A DNA stretch of 64,000 bases, taken from contig NZ_JAGRPV010000001.1 of the NCBI RefSeq assembly GCF_030014955.1, forward strand, positions 6,572,001 to 6,636,000, read 5' to 3'. The DNA is from Cohnella hashimotonis (GTDB taxonomy: Bacteria > Bacillota > Bacilli > Paenibacillales > Paenibacillaceae). How positions within the stretch are numbered: position 1 is the first letter of the stretch; every line of letters starts with the position of its first letter. Below are positions 25,712 through 35,233 of the stretch, piece by piece. The notes under the pieces are model-generated. The model searched no databases, was not told the origin of the DNA, and saw only the letters and a program-made list of their open reading frames with translations. Position numbers and translations under genes: made by a program.

Positions 25712-28159
25712 ATGTCAATCATTGCCATGGTTAGGATGGTCACGTTGATCGAACTTCAAAGCTCATACAATGCGACCATGGTCGTTTTATCCTGCTTCGT
25801 CGCTTCCATCGCCGCTTATACCGGCCTAAGCATGTCGCTTCAATATGCTGCCGCTTCCAAGGGACGCTCTCGCCTCGCCTGGCTGGCATGCGGGATTGCG
25901 GTTATGGGGGCGGGCATTTGGGCTGTCTGTTTTTACGAGATCAATGCTTACAAGTGGTCCACAGGCGTCAACTACGATTATGGCACCGTGATCTTGACGC
26001 TGGCAATCGCCGGGGCGGCTGCGGCGCTGGTCCTCCGGGCCGTCGGCGAGCCCAAGCTTCGCAAGCGGACGCTCGTGTTGCGCGGCGGCATTGCTGGGGT
26101 TTGCGCGGCGGTCCTTCCCTATGCAGGCCTTCAAGCCATGCGCGCCAGCCTTCACCCGCGCTTTGAGGCCGGGACGTTCGCCTGGTTCGCGCTGGTCGTC
26201 GCCGCCGTGTTTATCGTCGTCCTCTGGATCGCCTACAAGTTCCAGACGTCGCGCGGCCCCAAGCGCAAGGCCATCGCGGGCCTGCTTCTCGGAACGGCCT
26301 TTACCGCGTCGATCCATATCGGCCTGGCGCTTGTCTCGTGGACCTCTCCGGATGAGATTCCGTCCGCCGTACAGAGCGACTCCTCCGCCATGATCTCCTT
26401 TTTCCTGGGATTCGCTACGCTGTTCGTGATCGGAATTGCGTTCGCCGCCATCTTCATGGAACGGTTCTGGAAGGCGCAGATGCGTCGTCAACTGGAGCGG
26501 GATATGCGGATCGAGTCGCTGTTCAGGCACAGCCAGGACGCGGTCTTTTCCTACAATCTCGAAGGCAAGCTGCTGGATGCCAACCTGGCAGCCTTCCGCC
26601 TGACCGGCTACGAATGGGACGCGCTGTCCAAGCTCAGGCTGAGAGACATGATCTCTCCCGAATACCAGCACACGGTGTCCGTCAATTTTCAGCATACGGT
26701 CGCCGGGCAGTCGCGCAATTTCGACTGCGCGCTTATCCATCGCGGCGGCCGCCGCCTTGAGGTCAACAATACCAATGTACCCGTCCTCGTCGAAGGCAAG
26801 GTCGTCGGCGTCTACACGATCGTCCGCGACATCACGGAACGCAAGCAGGCCGAATGGCAAATGAACCATATGGCGCATCACGACGAGCTGACGGGACTGC
26901 CCAACCGGCGCTTGTTCGAGCAGCAGCTCGTCAAGGCGATCGCGGATCAGCAGCAGGACGGACAGTCCGCCGCCGTACTGTTCCTCGACATCGACCGCTT
27001 CAAGCTGGTCAACGATTCGCAGGGGCACGACGTCGGCGACCTGCTGCTCCGTTCCGTCGCCGACCGGCTGAGCGAGGCGGTCAAGCATGCAGGCATCGTC
27101 GCCCGGCTGGGCGGTGACGAATTTTCCGTGCTGCTGACGGGCGGCATCTCGCGTGAGGATGCGCAGACGATCGCGGCCCGGATCAACCGAGAGCTCGACA
27201 TCCCGTTCTCGCTGCGCGGCAAGGACGTGCATATCACCGCCAGCATCGGCATCGCGCTGTTCCCCGAGGACGGCGATTCGCTCATCTCGCTCATGAAAAA
27301 CGCGGATACCGCGATGTATTCGGCCAAGGAAAACGGGAAGAACACGTTCAACTTCTACGATTTGTCGATGAACGACTCTCTTTTCGAACGGGTCCAGTTA
27401 GAAAACGAGCTGCGCAAGGCGCTCGACCGCGGCGAGTTTTTCCTCGTCTATCAGCCGCAGGTCGAACTCGCATCCGGAAAGGTCGTCGGCGTGGAGGCGC
27501 TCATCCGCTGGCAGCACAGCACCAAGGGGCTTATCTCGCCGGCCGAGTTCATCCCGCTTGCCGAGGAGACGGGCATGATCGTGCCGATCGGCGAGTGGGC
27601 GCTTCGCACCGCCTGCACGCTTGCCCGCCGCTGGAGCCATTCGGAGGTCGGTCCTCTGCGAATGTCCGTCAACCTGTCGAGCCGCCAGTTCGTAAGCCCC
27701 GACTTTGCCGAATCCGTAGAGCGCGTCGTCCGCGAGACGGGCATGCCCCCCGAGCTCCTCGATCTGGAGATTACCGAGTCGATGACGATGGACGTCAATC
27801 GCTCGATCGAGACGCTGCGCCAGCTCAAGACGCTCGGCGTCTCCATCTCGATCGACGACTTCGGCACGGGCTACAGCTCGCTGAGCTACCTGAAGAGCTT
27901 CCCCGTCGACCGGCTCAAGATCGACCAGTCGTTCGTCCGCCAGATGCATTCGGAGACGAAGGACCGGTCAATCGTGGCAACCATCATCGCGCTGGCGCAC
28001 AACCTGAATCTTCAAGTCGTGGCCGAGGGCGTCGAGACGCTGTCCCAGTCCGAATTTCTCGCTCAGCAGGGCTGCGACGAGATGCAAGGCTACTATATCA
28101 GCAAGCCGCTCAAGGCCTTCGACGTTGAGGACTTTATCTTGAACAAGTCCGCGGTATAA
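25712..28159 (+). CDS. Membrane c-di-GMP enzyme: MHYT-like sensor, PAS, GGDEF and EAL domains
   Basis: Bifunctional cyclic-di-GMP protein of up to 815 residues. Seven membrane segments in the first 250 residues have the layout of an MHYT sensor, but the motif positions read GAGIWAVCFYEINA and GVCAAVLPYAGLQAM, so the usual Met-His-Tyr/Phe residues are absent. A PAS domain follows (about 268-380), then GGDEF (390-550) with an intact RLGGDEFSVL loop and no RxxD inhibitory site (KHAG instead), then EAL (561-806) with the EAL motif (VVGVEALIRW) and DDFGTGYSSLSYLK. Both synthesis and hydrolysis are therefore plausible. The start is uncertain; TTG 25745 or ATG 25736 fits the family's N-terminus better than 25712. 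The gene stands alone behind the repeat arrays. Confidence 0.92.
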   Translation: MSIIAMVRMVTLIELQSSYNATMVVLSCFVASIAAYTGLSMSLQYAAASKGRSRLAWLACGIAVMGAGIWAVCFYEINAYKWSTGVNYDYGTVILTLAIAGAAAALVLRAVGEPKLRKRTLVLRGGIAGVCAAVLPYAGLQAMRASLHPRFEAGTFAWFALVVAAVFIVVLWIAYKFQTSRGPKRKAIAGLLLGTAFTASIHIGLALVSWTSPDEIPSAVQSDSSAMISFFLGFATLFVIGIAFAAIFMERFWKAQMRRQLERDMRIESLFRHSQDAVFSYNLEGKLLDANLAAFRLTGYEWDALSKLRLRDMISPEYQHTVSVNFQHTVAGQSRNFDCALIHRGGRRLEVNNTNVPVLVEGKVVGVYTIVRDITERKQAEWQMNHMAHHDELTGLPNRRLFEQQLVKAIADQQQDGQSAAVLFLDIDRFKLVNDSQGHDVGDLLLRSVADRLSEAVKHAGIVARLGGDEFSVLLTGGISREDAQTIAARINRELDIPFSLRGKDVHITASIGIALFPEDGDSLISLMKNADTAMYSAKENGKNTFNFYDLSMNDSLFERVQLENELRKALDRGEFFLVYQPQVELASGKVVGVEALIRWQHSTKGLISPAEFIPLAEETGMIVPIGEWALRTACTLARRWSHSEVGPLRMSVNLSSRQFVSPDFAESVERVVRETGMPPELLDLEITESMTMDVNRSIETLRQLKTLGVSISIDDFGTGYSSLSYLKSFPVDRLKIDQSFVRQMHSETKDRSIVATIIALAHNLNLQVVAEGVETLSQSEFLAQQGCDEMQGYYISKPLKAFDVEDFILNKSAV

Positions 28160-28163
28160 CAGC

Positions 28164-28218
28164 AAAAGCCGCAAGGCAATCCCCGATCTGTATCGAGGTT
28201 TGCCTTGCGGCTTCTTTT
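28164..28218. terminator. Bidirectional terminator between convergent genes
   Basis: Long stem AAAAGCCGCAAGGCA ... TGCCTTGCGGCTT with U-tracts on both sides (AAAA on the left, CTTTTA on the right). It serves the GGDEF/EAL gene and the FAH gene. Confidence 0.92.
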
Positions 28219-28226
28219 AAAACAGG

Positions 28227-29099
28227 CTAAGCTTGGTTGCGCACCGGATTCACCAGCTGTTCGAATCCGTCGATCAGGCAGGCAACCCGGTCTCCCTCTG
28301 CGATGGGAACGGCGCCTGGCGTGCCGGTCAAGATTACGTCGCCAGGCAGCAGGGTCATGAATCGGGAGTGGAAGGCGATCGCGCGCCAGGGACGATAGAT
28401 CATGCTCGACACCGGCAGGCTGTGCCGAACTTCTCCATTCAGTGCCGTCGATACCGTCAATCGGTCGATATCGCCGAGCTCGTCCGGCGTGATCAGCTCG
28501 GCGCCGAGACTGCAGAACGTATCGTAGCTCTTCGCCCGTGTGAGGAAACGGGGGTGCCGCGCATGTACGTCCGCAGCGGTCGCGTCGATCGCCGCGACAA
28601 ATCCCGACGCGTAGCGCGGCGCATCCGCTTCGCTCACGTCCTTGCAGACGGCTCCGATCACGATGGCGAGCTCCGCCTCCGCCTGCACGCGACCCACGCC
28701 GGCCGGCAGCACAATGCTGTCGCCCGGACCGATCAGACTCGTGTCGGGCTTCATAAACCCGACCGGCTCCTCGCCTTCCCATTTTTCACGATCCCGCTCC
28801 TGCTCCTCGCTCAAGTAATTGAACCCGATTCCCCATATCTTGCGGGGACGGCGAATAATAGGCGCGGCTTCGTACCCTTCTGACGCTAAAGGCGGCAAAG
28901 ACGCTGCGATGCCCGCTCCTTCTTCGGTCGACAGCCAAGCGCGAATATCCGCTAACGCCCCCGACTCCAGCAGCGCAGGAAGCTCCTCCGGCCAGCTCCG
29001 TTCCGCAGCCTCGCCCAACGCTTCCACAGTCAGCAATCCCTGCGGCAGTCGAATCGCCGTCCGCTCACGCGCCTCCATCCGTATCCTCATAACACGCAT
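28227..29099 (-). CDS. Fumarylacetoacetate hydrolase-family protein
   Basis: A 290-residue hydrolase or isomerase of the FAH superfamily. The C-terminal 200 residues carry the fold's hallmarks: WGIGFNYLSE, FMKPDTSLIGPGD, the metal ligands in QAEAELAIVIG and the ending LLPGDVILTGTPGAVP. The first 85 residues are a variable N-terminal domain. ATG 29099 follows GGGGGAGGGGATCGC. It is the last gene of a three-gene run with a gamma-glutamyltransferase and an amidase, 33 bases after the former. Known family members cleave 2-oxo acids such as acylpyruvates; the substrate here is unknown. Confidence 0.9.
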   Translation of the reverse strand: MRVMRIRMEARERTAIRLPQGLLTVEALGEAAERSWPEELPALLESGALADIRAWLSTEEGAGIAASLPPLASEGYEAAPIIRRPRKIWGIGFNYLSEEQERDREKWEGEEPVGFMKPDTSLIGPGDSIVLPAGVGRVQAEAELAIVIGAVCKDVSEADAPRYASGFVAAIDATAADVHARHPRFLTRAKSYDTFCSLGAELITPDELGDIDRLTVSTALNGEVRHSLPVSSMIYRPWRAIAFHSRFMTLLPGDVILTGTPGAVPIAEGDRVACLIDGFEQLVNPVRNQA

Positions 29100-29132
29100 G
29101 CGATCCCCTCCCCCATTTACGAAAAAAACGGC

Positions 29133-30713
29133 TTACCAGCCGATCGCGGCGCCATCGCACCTGGGATCCGTGCCGCCGCGCTTCATGCCGTCGCCGTCGA
29201 TCGCTATCGCATGCGCATGTCCCATCCGATAGTCGTAGGCATCTACGACGCGAACGTCGTGACCCGCCTCCGAGAGACGCCGGATCGTCTCTTCGTCGAT
29301 TCGCCCCTCAAGCTTCAGCTCGCGCGAGGCCTCGCCCCATGTTCGTCCCCACAACCAGCGCGGCTCGGCGACCGCCTCATGCGGCGCCATTCCGTAATCG
29401 ACCATGCGCGTGAAAATCGCCGTCTGCGTCTGGGGCTGCCCTTCGCCGCCTTGGGTGCCGTACAAAAATCTCGGCTTGCCATCGAGGCATGCCATGGCGG
29501 GCATCAGCGTATGAAAGGTCCGCTTGTTCGGCTCCAGCGTGTTGACATGCGTCGGATCCAGCGAGAAAAAGGAGCCCCGGTTCTGCAGCAAGACGCCCGT
29601 GTTTCCAGCCGTAAAACCTGAGCCGAATTCGAAGTACAGGCTCTGGATGAACGAGACGGCATTGCCCTCCTCGTCTACGACCGCCGCATAGGCGGTGTCG
29701 CTGCCGGCAGGCGGGCTGTCGAAGTCCATTGCGCGGTTCGGATCGATTCGTCCGGCCAGCTCGTCGGCATAGGCTCGGCTGAGCAAGCGTTCGAGCGGTA
29801 CACGGTGAAAATCAGGGTCCGTCAGGTCCCGGTTACGATCGATAAACGTCAGCTTGATGGCCTCGATCATCCGGTGATAGTAGGCGTAGGAACCGTACGG
29901 TGTTGCGGCGGGATCGAAGCGCTCCAGCGCCTGCAGCGCCATAATGCCGGTAAACCCCTGCGAGTTCGGCGGCGCCTGATAGAGCGTATAGCCGCGATAA
30001 ACGCCGGTCGCCGGCTCCTCCCAGCCGCCGCGATGCGCGGCGAAGTCCGCCTCCGACAGCAGCCCGTCGGCCCGGCGCAAGCCCGCGACGATCGCCCGCG
30101 CGATCTCGCCTTCGTAGAACGCTTCGCGCCCGCCGTCCACAAGCGCCCGTAAAGTCGCCGCCAGCTCGCGCTGCACGAAGCGGTCTCCGACAGCGGGAAC
30201 TGTTCCATGCGGCAGATAGATCGCGGCTGTCTCCGGGCACTCGCCCAGCATGTCTTTGCATTTCACGGTAAAGAAGTGCTGATCCGGCGACAAAGGAAAC
30301 CCTTCGGCCGCGTGGCGGATCGCCGGCGCCAACGCCTCCGCCAGCGTCAGCCTGCCGTTCTGGCCCTGCACGGCCGCCCAGCCGTCAACCATGCCCGGCA
30401 CCGTAATCGCACTGCGGGCGCCGCGATGCGGAATCGACTCCATGCCGGCGAAGCAGTCCCGGTCGACTGCAGCGCCGGATCGGCCGCTGCCGTTGTAAGC
30501 ACGAACGCGGCCTTCGCCCGCCCGATACGTCAGCCAGAAGCAATCGCCGCCGAGTCCCGTCATATGCGGATAAACGACGCCCAGGCACGCGCTTACGGCG
30601 ACGGCCGCGTCGAACGCATTGCCGCCCCGACGGAGCATCTCGGCGCCAGCCTCCGACGCCAGGTAATGCGGGCTGACGACCATCGCTTGCTTGCCGACTG
30701 CCGCTCTGTTCAT
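29133..30713 (-). CDS. Gamma-glutamyltransferase-family protein (YwrD-like)
   Basis: Ntn hydrolase of 526 residues. The N-terminal half has GGNAFDAAVAVSACLGVV and the loop HMTGLGGDCFWL. The expected self-cleavage and nucleophile site is the Thr in SDTAYAAVVDEEGNAVS near residue 340. The C-terminus has TLMPAMACLDG and GTQGGEGQPQTQ. There is no signal peptide, unlike secreted GGTs, so it acts in the cytoplasm like YwrD. ATG 30713 follows AAAGGAGAGGGCAGGG. It lies between the amidase and FAH genes, 76 bases after the former, and probably belongs to one catabolic operon for an amide or gamma-glutamyl compound. Confidence 0.92.
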   Translation of the reverse strand: MNRAAVGKQAMVVSPHYLASEAGAEMLRRGGNAFDAAVAVSACLGVVYPHMTGLGGDCFWLTYRAGEGRVRAYNGSGRSGAAVDRDCFAGMESIPHRGARSAITVPGMVDGWAAVQGQNGRLTLAEALAPAIRHAAEGFPLSPDQHFFTVKCKDMLGECPETAAIYLPHGTVPAVGDRFVQRELAATLRALVDGGREAFYEGEIARAIVAGLRRADGLLSEADFAAHRGGWEEPATGVYRGYTLYQAPPNSQGFTGIMALQALERFDPAATPYGSYAYYHRMIEAIKLTFIDRNRDLTDPDFHRVPLERLLSRAYADELAGRIDPNRAMDFDSPPAGSDTAYAAVVDEEGNAVSFIQSLYFEFGSGFTAGNTGVLLQNRGSFFSLDPTHVNTLEPNKRTFHTLMPAMACLDGKPRFLYGTQGGEGQPQTQTAIFTRMVDYGMAPHEAVAEPRWLWGRTWGEASRELKLEGRIDEETIRRLSEAGHDVRVVDAYDYRMGHAHAIAIDGDGMKRGGTDPRCDGAAIGW

Positions 30714-30789
30714 CCCTGCCCTCTCCTTTGCCCTCGTCTGCGGCCTTCATTAATGCCATTAGCGATCCCAGGTCTATAATTGGCTTGAA

Positions 30790-32004
30790 TCAAAGCTCTG
30801 TCGTCGCATCCACGGCGCTCCGTTCTTGCGCTTCCCATTCTGCAGCCCATCGCAGCAGCTTCAGGTCCTGCCCGGGCCCGGCGATAAGGGACAGCCCGAC
30901 CGGACAACCGCCTACGTTCGCCCAGGGCAGCGTAATCTGCGGCAAGCCGCCAAGCCCTGCGATGCAGGACAGCTGCTGCGTGCGGATGCGAAGCTGTTCC
31001 ATCTGCGCAAGCGGCGTATTGCGAAGCGGCGCCGGACCGGTCGCCGTCGGTATCGCGAGCAAAGTGTCGTCGCCCAGCAAAGCGGCTAACCGCGCGCGTA
31101 TGTCGGCCATGGCCTCGCGCTCCCGGACACAGTCGGCGTCCGCGATCGTTCGCGTCCACGCGAACCGCTCGGCGATACCCGGCCCGAACCGCGGTCGTGC
31201 CTGCTCGATCCAAAGTCCGTGCGTCTGCCAGATATCGACGCCTTGAAGGAGCTTGAAGATGCGCATCCACGCCTCCAGCCCCTCTTCTGCGATCGTAATG
31301 CGTTCGGTCTGCCCGAAAGACGCGGCCAACTCGTCGATTAACGGCATCAATGCCGCCTGCGTCGGCTGGTCGGCTGCGCGCAGCGTGTCTTCCGCGACGA
31401 GCAGCCGGCGCGGCAGCGATAGTTCATCCCTCTGTCCGGCGGTTTGTTCCAGCAGCACCTCGCCGGCATGCGCCGCGAGCTTGGCCGAAGAAGACATCCA
31501 GCCGACCGTATCGAAGATCGGCGCGAGCGGCACGACGCCGTCCATCGACACGCGACCGTGCGTCGGCCGGAAACCGTATACGCCGCAGTACGAGGACGGG
31601 ATGCGGACGGAGCCTCCCGTATCGGTGCCGATCGCGAGATCGGCGAGACCTGCCGCCGCCGCAACGGCGGAGCCGCTTGATGAGCCGCCCGGAATGCGCT
31701 GCTCGGCCTTCGGATTAATCGGCGTTCCATAGTTGTAATTTTCGCCGTTTAAGCTGTACATCATCTCGTCGGTGTGCGTCATGCCGTTCAGCCTGGCACC
31801 GCTTGCTAGCAGCCGCTCGATCGCGTGCGCATGACCTGCGGCGGCCGTATGCGTCCGCGACCAATCCGGGCTGCCGGCTCCCTGAATGTAGCCTTTGACG
31901 GCAAACACGTCTTTTGCCGCGAATGCGATTCCGTCGAGCAGCCCGCTGCCGGTCGGCTCCAGCTTGATATCCTGCCGGATGTAGGCGTGCCAGCGATCGT
32001 TCAT
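30790..32004 (-). CDS. Amidase (amidase signature family)
   Basis: A 404-residue amidohydrolase. The catalytic triad lies in FAAKDVFAV (Lys), GGSSSGSAVAAAAG (cis-Ser) and TGGSVRIPSSYCGVYG (nucleophile Ser). The C-terminal half is less conserved. The frame is open to 32088, but ATG 32004 (MNDRWHAYIRQD) has AGAGG nine bases upstream and is the best start. First gene of the amidase-GGT-FAH run. The substrate cannot be assigned. Confidence 0.9.
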   Translation of the reverse strand: MNDRWHAYIRQDIKLEPTGSGLLDGIAFAAKDVFAVKGYIQGAGSPDWSRTHTAAAGHAHAIERLLASGARLNGMTHTDEMMYSLNGENYNYGTPINPKAEQRIPGGSSSGSAVAAAAGLADLAIGTDTGGSVRIPSSYCGVYGFRPTHGRVSMDGVVPLAPIFDTVGWMSSSAKLAAHAGEVLLEQTAGQRDELSLPRRLLVAEDTLRAADQPTQAALMPLIDELAASFGQTERITIAEEGLEAWMRIFKLLQGVDIWQTHGLWIEQARPRFGPGIAERFAWTRTIADADCVREREAMADIRARLAALLGDDTLLAIPTATGPAPLRNTPLAQMEQLRIRTQQLSCIAGLGGLPQITLPWANVGGCPVGLSLIAGPGQDLKLLRWAAEWEAQERSAVDATTEL

Positions 32005-32144
32005 CCGACCCATCCTCTCGTCTTGTCTGTATGAGCAGTATAGAAAAGGGTATATTCGGTGTAAATTCACTTCGCGCACATTTGGCAAAGCCGCCGAAAA
32101 TCGTACGGTTCTTTGTCATCGAACCCAAGCGGACCGTCGCGCAT

Positions 32145-32186
32145 ACGAAAAAAGGGACGAAACAGAGCGAACCTCTGCTTCGTCCC
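32145..32186 (-). terminator. Strong terminator of the 32291-32980 gene
   Basis: A 14-bp stem GGGACGAAGCAGAG / CTCTGTTTCGTCCC followed on the minus strand by TTTTTTCG. About 100 bases after the stop codon. The rest of 32005-32290 shows nothing else. Confidence 0.9.
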
Positions 32187-32290
32187 GCTATTTAGCACCG
32201 ATGTTCCAACGGCTGTCTCCCTATCTATTTAACGCCGTTCCGACGGCCTTCTCTCTATGCGCGCTTTCGGCCTTATGCAAGCTTCGTCCC

Positions 32291-32980
32291 TTACTTCGCC
32301 TGCCGCAGTTCCGTGATGACCGCCTTGTATTGCGCCAGCAGCTTATCGAGCGCCTGCTTGATCTTCTCAGCATCGCCCGTCTCTACGGCTTCGCCCAGCG
32401 CGATGCGTCCCTGGAGGATACCGGATCCAGCCGAAAATGAAGCGACGGCCGTCGTCGAGACGATGATGCCCTCAGCGCGAGGCGCCGACAACGCCACGGC
32501 TTGCAGATCGGCGCCGGCAACCGTTTTGACCGCTTGCAGCGACACGGTTCCTGCGGGCGCCGTCAATGTCCCCTGCCGGGCAGATACTACGGTTACGGGA
32601 TGCGCAGCTTTTGTAGCCCCGTCAAGGCTCGAAGCAGTTGCCGCGGGCAAAGCAGTTGCAGACAGCGACAGCGTGTCCTTGCCTTGGACGAGCTTGTTGT
32701 ATGCAGCCAGCGTCTCTTTCCATTCCGGAACGGCGTCCGGCGCGTACTTCGCGGCGATCTCGCCCGGATCGGGCAGCTGCAGGATCGCGGACGAAGAGAT
32801 GGCCTTCGCTTCTCCCGCTGACGCGAACTGTGCGGGTACGCCGGTCTGCGATGCCTGGGAGATCGCGTACTGCTTGGAAAGTGCGGGACCGGTTGCAGCA
32901 AAGGCGGCGACGGGACTGGCAAGCGCGGTGACGGCCATGGCGGCGACGGCGAGTTTGGCGATCACGGATTTGCTTTTCAT
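32291..32980 (-). CDS. Secreted hypothetical protein, 229 residues
   Basis: A signal peptide (KSKSVIAKLAVAAMAVTALA, cleavage after AAFAA) is followed by an alanine-rich, soluble region with no membrane anchor. I do not recognise a domain. The start is ATG 32980, preceded by GGAGTGA; the longer frame to 33076 has no ribosome site. It is divergent from the two-component operon that begins at 33141, separated by about 160 bases, so the regulator may control it; that is inference. Confidence 0.8.
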   Translation of the reverse strand: MKSKSVIAKLAVAAMAVTALASPVAAFAATGPALSKQYAISQASQTGVPAQFASAGEAKAISSSAILQLPDPGEIAAKYAPDAVPEWKETLAAYNKLVQGKDTLSLSATALPAATASSLDGATKAAHPVTVVSARQGTLTAPAGTVSLQAVKTVAGADLQAVALSAPRAEGIIVSTTAVASFSAGSGILQGRIALGEAVETGDAEKIKQALDKLLAQYKAVITELRQAK

Positions 32981-33098
32981 AGACGAATCACTCCTGCGTA
33001 TAGGTTGTCTTGCCTCTCCTACTTTAGATTGCGGGTGTGGCAGACGATTGGTGGAGTTGTGGAAAAACGATGGCACGCGCCCCGCGTCGGACCGTGCT

Positions 33099-33107
33099 TG
33101 CTATAAT
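33099..33107 (+). promoter_or_regulatory. Extended -10 promoter of the regulator/kinase operon
   Basis: TGCTATAAT (33099-33107) is an extended -10 element without a clear -35. Transcription would begin at about 33114, only about 25 bases before the regulator's start. Confidence 0.6.
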
Positions 33108-33140
33108 GAACGTATAGCTCGGCCGGGGAGGTCTTTTCCT

Positions 33141-33854
33141 ATCAACGAATATACGATTGCCGTCGTGGACGACGACGCGAACATCCGTCATCTCGTCGAG
33201 GCTTATTTGAACAAAGAAAATTACCGCACCGTCGGGCTGGGTACCGCGGAGGAGGCATGGGAGCTGTGGATAAGCAGCCCGCCCGATCTCTGGGTGCTCG
33301 ATATCATGCTGCCGGGCATGGACGGGTACGAGCTTTGCAGACGCATCCGCAGCGACGCGGAAGTGCCGATCATTATGATCTCGGCCAAGGACGACGAGGT
33401 CGATAAAATACTGGGGCTCGAGCTTGGCGGCGACGACTATCTGGTGAAGCCTTTCAGCCCCCGCGAGCTGGTCGCCCGGGTGAAGCGCCAGCTGCGCCGC
33501 TGGTACAGGCTGCATGCCGCGAACGAGACGGTCGCTCCGGCAGCCGCTCCTGCCTCCGTAGAAGCCGGCTCTTTGCAAGTGTATCCGGAGGAACGGCGCG
33601 CTTTTTGGCGCGGCGCGGAATTGGAACTGACCTTTAAAGAATACACGCTGCTGCAGGTGCTGGCGGAACACCCCAATCGCGCGTACACGCGGGAACAATT
33701 GCTCACGCTGGTGTGGGGCGACGATTATTTCGGCAGCGACCGGGCCGTCGATCATCTCATCAAGCGGCTGCGCAAAAAAGCGGAGCAGCTCCCGATCGAG
33801 TCGGTCTGGGGGCACGGCTATCGATTGAGAACGGAAGGAGGGATTCATCCATGA
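33141..33854 (+). CDS. OmpR/PhoB-family response regulator with apparent AUC start
   Basis: A 237-residue regulator. The receiver (about residues 1-120) has VVDDDANIRHL, the phospho-acceptor in VLDIMLPGMDGYE and the lysine in YLVKPFSPREL. The winged helix (about 140-235) has FKEYTLLQVL and DHLIKRLRKKAEQLPIESVWG. No ATG, GTG or TTG lies between the ribosome site GGGGAGG (33125-33131) and the first beta strand. The codon at the right spacing, where family members have Met, is ATC at 33141. Longer frames upstream would start before the promoter. The stop overlaps the kinase ATG by four bases. Confidence 0.88.
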   Translation: MNEYTIAVVDDDANIRHLVEAYLNKENYRTVGLGTAEEAWELWISSPPDLWVLDIMLPGMDGYELCRRIRSDAEVPIIMISAKDDEVDKILGLELGGDDYLVKPFSPRELVARVKRQLRRWYRLHAANETVAPAAAPASVEAGSLQVYPEERRAFWRGAELELTFKEYTLLQVLAEHPNRAYTREQLLTLVWGDDYFGSDRAVDHLIKRLRKKAEQLPIESVWGHGYRLRTEGGIHP

Positions 33855-35221
33855 AGCTGCTGCATCAGATCAATCTGGCTTTCGGCGCGCTCCTCGTGCT
33901 TGTATTGGGCATGACGGCGCTGCTCATCCATCTGGTACTGATCGATCACTTCATGGGCGAGCAAAAACAAGCGCTGAGCACGGCAGCCTCTAGCATCGCG
34001 ACCCGTCTCCAACTGCAAGCCGCGACGCCGGCGAAACCGTCCGATACGACGCTCTCCCTCGGTCAGTCTGTCACGCTGCCAGTCGGCGTCGAGGCATTTA
34101 TCTCGGATAACGAGGGCCAAGTCGTCAGCGGCGGCACGGGAATTGCGTCGCTGACGGCTGCCGCGCAGCCGCTGCCTGCAACCGTCCTGTCTGTCGGAAG
34201 TACGCCGGTCAGGTTAGCCGCGAGCGCGGTCGTCAATACCGGCGGCTATCTCGTCCGCACGGACCTTGTGCCCCAAGGAACGCTCACGCTGCGGACGCCG
34301 ATCAGCAAGATCAACGCCATCGAACGCGCGCTTCTCGGCCGGCTGCTGATCGTGCTCGGGGTCGGCGGCGCGGTCGCGCTGCTGCTCAGTCTGCTGATCA
34401 CCCGCAGGCTTATTCGTCCGATGATGAAGCTGCGCGGCGAGCTCGCGAAGGTGCAGGAGCGCAGGTTCTCCGACGTACGGCTCGTTCGGGCCGGCGGCGA
34501 GATCGGCGCCGTCGCGCGGACCGTATACGATCTTGCCGAAGAACTGGAGCGCTATAACCGGGTGCAGAAGCAGTTTTTTCAGAATGCCTCCCACGAACTG
34601 AAGACGCCGCTCATGTCCATCGCCGGATATGCGGAAGGCATCCGCGACGGCGTGTTCGAAGGCGAGAGCGCCCGCAAGGGTCTGAACGTCATTATGAAAG
34701 AGAGCGGTCGGATGACAAAGCTGGTCACGGAGATGACCCTCCTCGCTAAGCTGGACAGTGAAGAGGACATCGTGCAGCCGATCGTCGTTCGCGTTCGCGA
34801 GCTGCTGACCGGCGCCGCCGAGCGGATTAATCCGCTGCTTGCGGCGCGGGGACTGTCACTGGACATCGCCTGCCCGGACGGCACAGAGGGCGAGCTCGCG
34901 ATCATGGCCGACAAAGACAAACTGATGCAGGCGCTGCTTAACGTCATGGTAAACGCCGCGCGCCATGCCAGCCGGCGCATCGTCATTGAAGCCTGCAACG
35001 ACGACGGCAGGATCGTTATTCGCGTACGGGATGACGGGACGGGCTTCCCCGACGCCCTGCTCCCCCACCTGTTCCATCGCTTCGTAAAGGGCAAGGACGG
35101 CGAGACCGGTCTCGGTCTGGCCATCTCCCGCGCGATCGTCGAGCGCTGCGGAGGCTTGATTCGGGCCGGCAATCACGCATCGGGCGGGGCCGTGATCTCG
35201 CTCAGTTTTCCGCAGACTTGA
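33851..35221 (+). CDS. Sensor histidine kinase
   Basis: A 456-residue kinase partnered with the preceding regulator. Two membrane segments (about 8-30 and 160-182) flank an extracytoplasmic domain of about 130 residues. A HAMP domain follows (about 183-235), then the H-box ASHELKTPLMSIAGYAEG, an N-box NVMVNAARHAS, and G-boxes RDDGTGFPD and GKDGETGLGLAI. ATG 33851 sits in the ATGA overlap with the regulator. The stimulus is unknown. A strong bidirectional terminator follows. Confidence 0.93.
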   Translation: MKLLHQINLAFGALLVLVLGMTALLIHLVLIDHFMGEQKQALSTAASSIATRLQLQAATPAKPSDTTLSLGQSVTLPVGVEAFISDNEGQVVSGGTGIASLTAAAQPLPATVLSVGSTPVRLAASAVVNTGGYLVRTDLVPQGTLTLRTPISKINAIERALLGRLLIVLGVGGAVALLLSLLITRRLIRPMMKLRGELAKVQERRFSDVRLVRAGGEIGAVARTVYDLAEELERYNRVQKQFFQNASHELKTPLMSIAGYAEGIRDGVFEGESARKGLNVIMKESGRMTKLVTEMTLLAKLDSEEDIVQPIVVRVRELLTGAAERINPLLAARGLSLDIACPDGTEGELAIMADKDKLMQALLNVMVNAARHASRRIVIEACNDDGRIVIRVRDDGTGFPDALLPHLFHRFVKGKDGETGLGLAISRAIVERCGGLIRAGNHASGGAVISLSFPQT

Positions 35222-35233
35222 GTCCGCGCAAAA

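Noticed and set aside
32313..33140. Long upstream extension of the response regulator frame
   Set aside because: Runs antisense through the secreted-protein gene and starts before the promoter at 33099.
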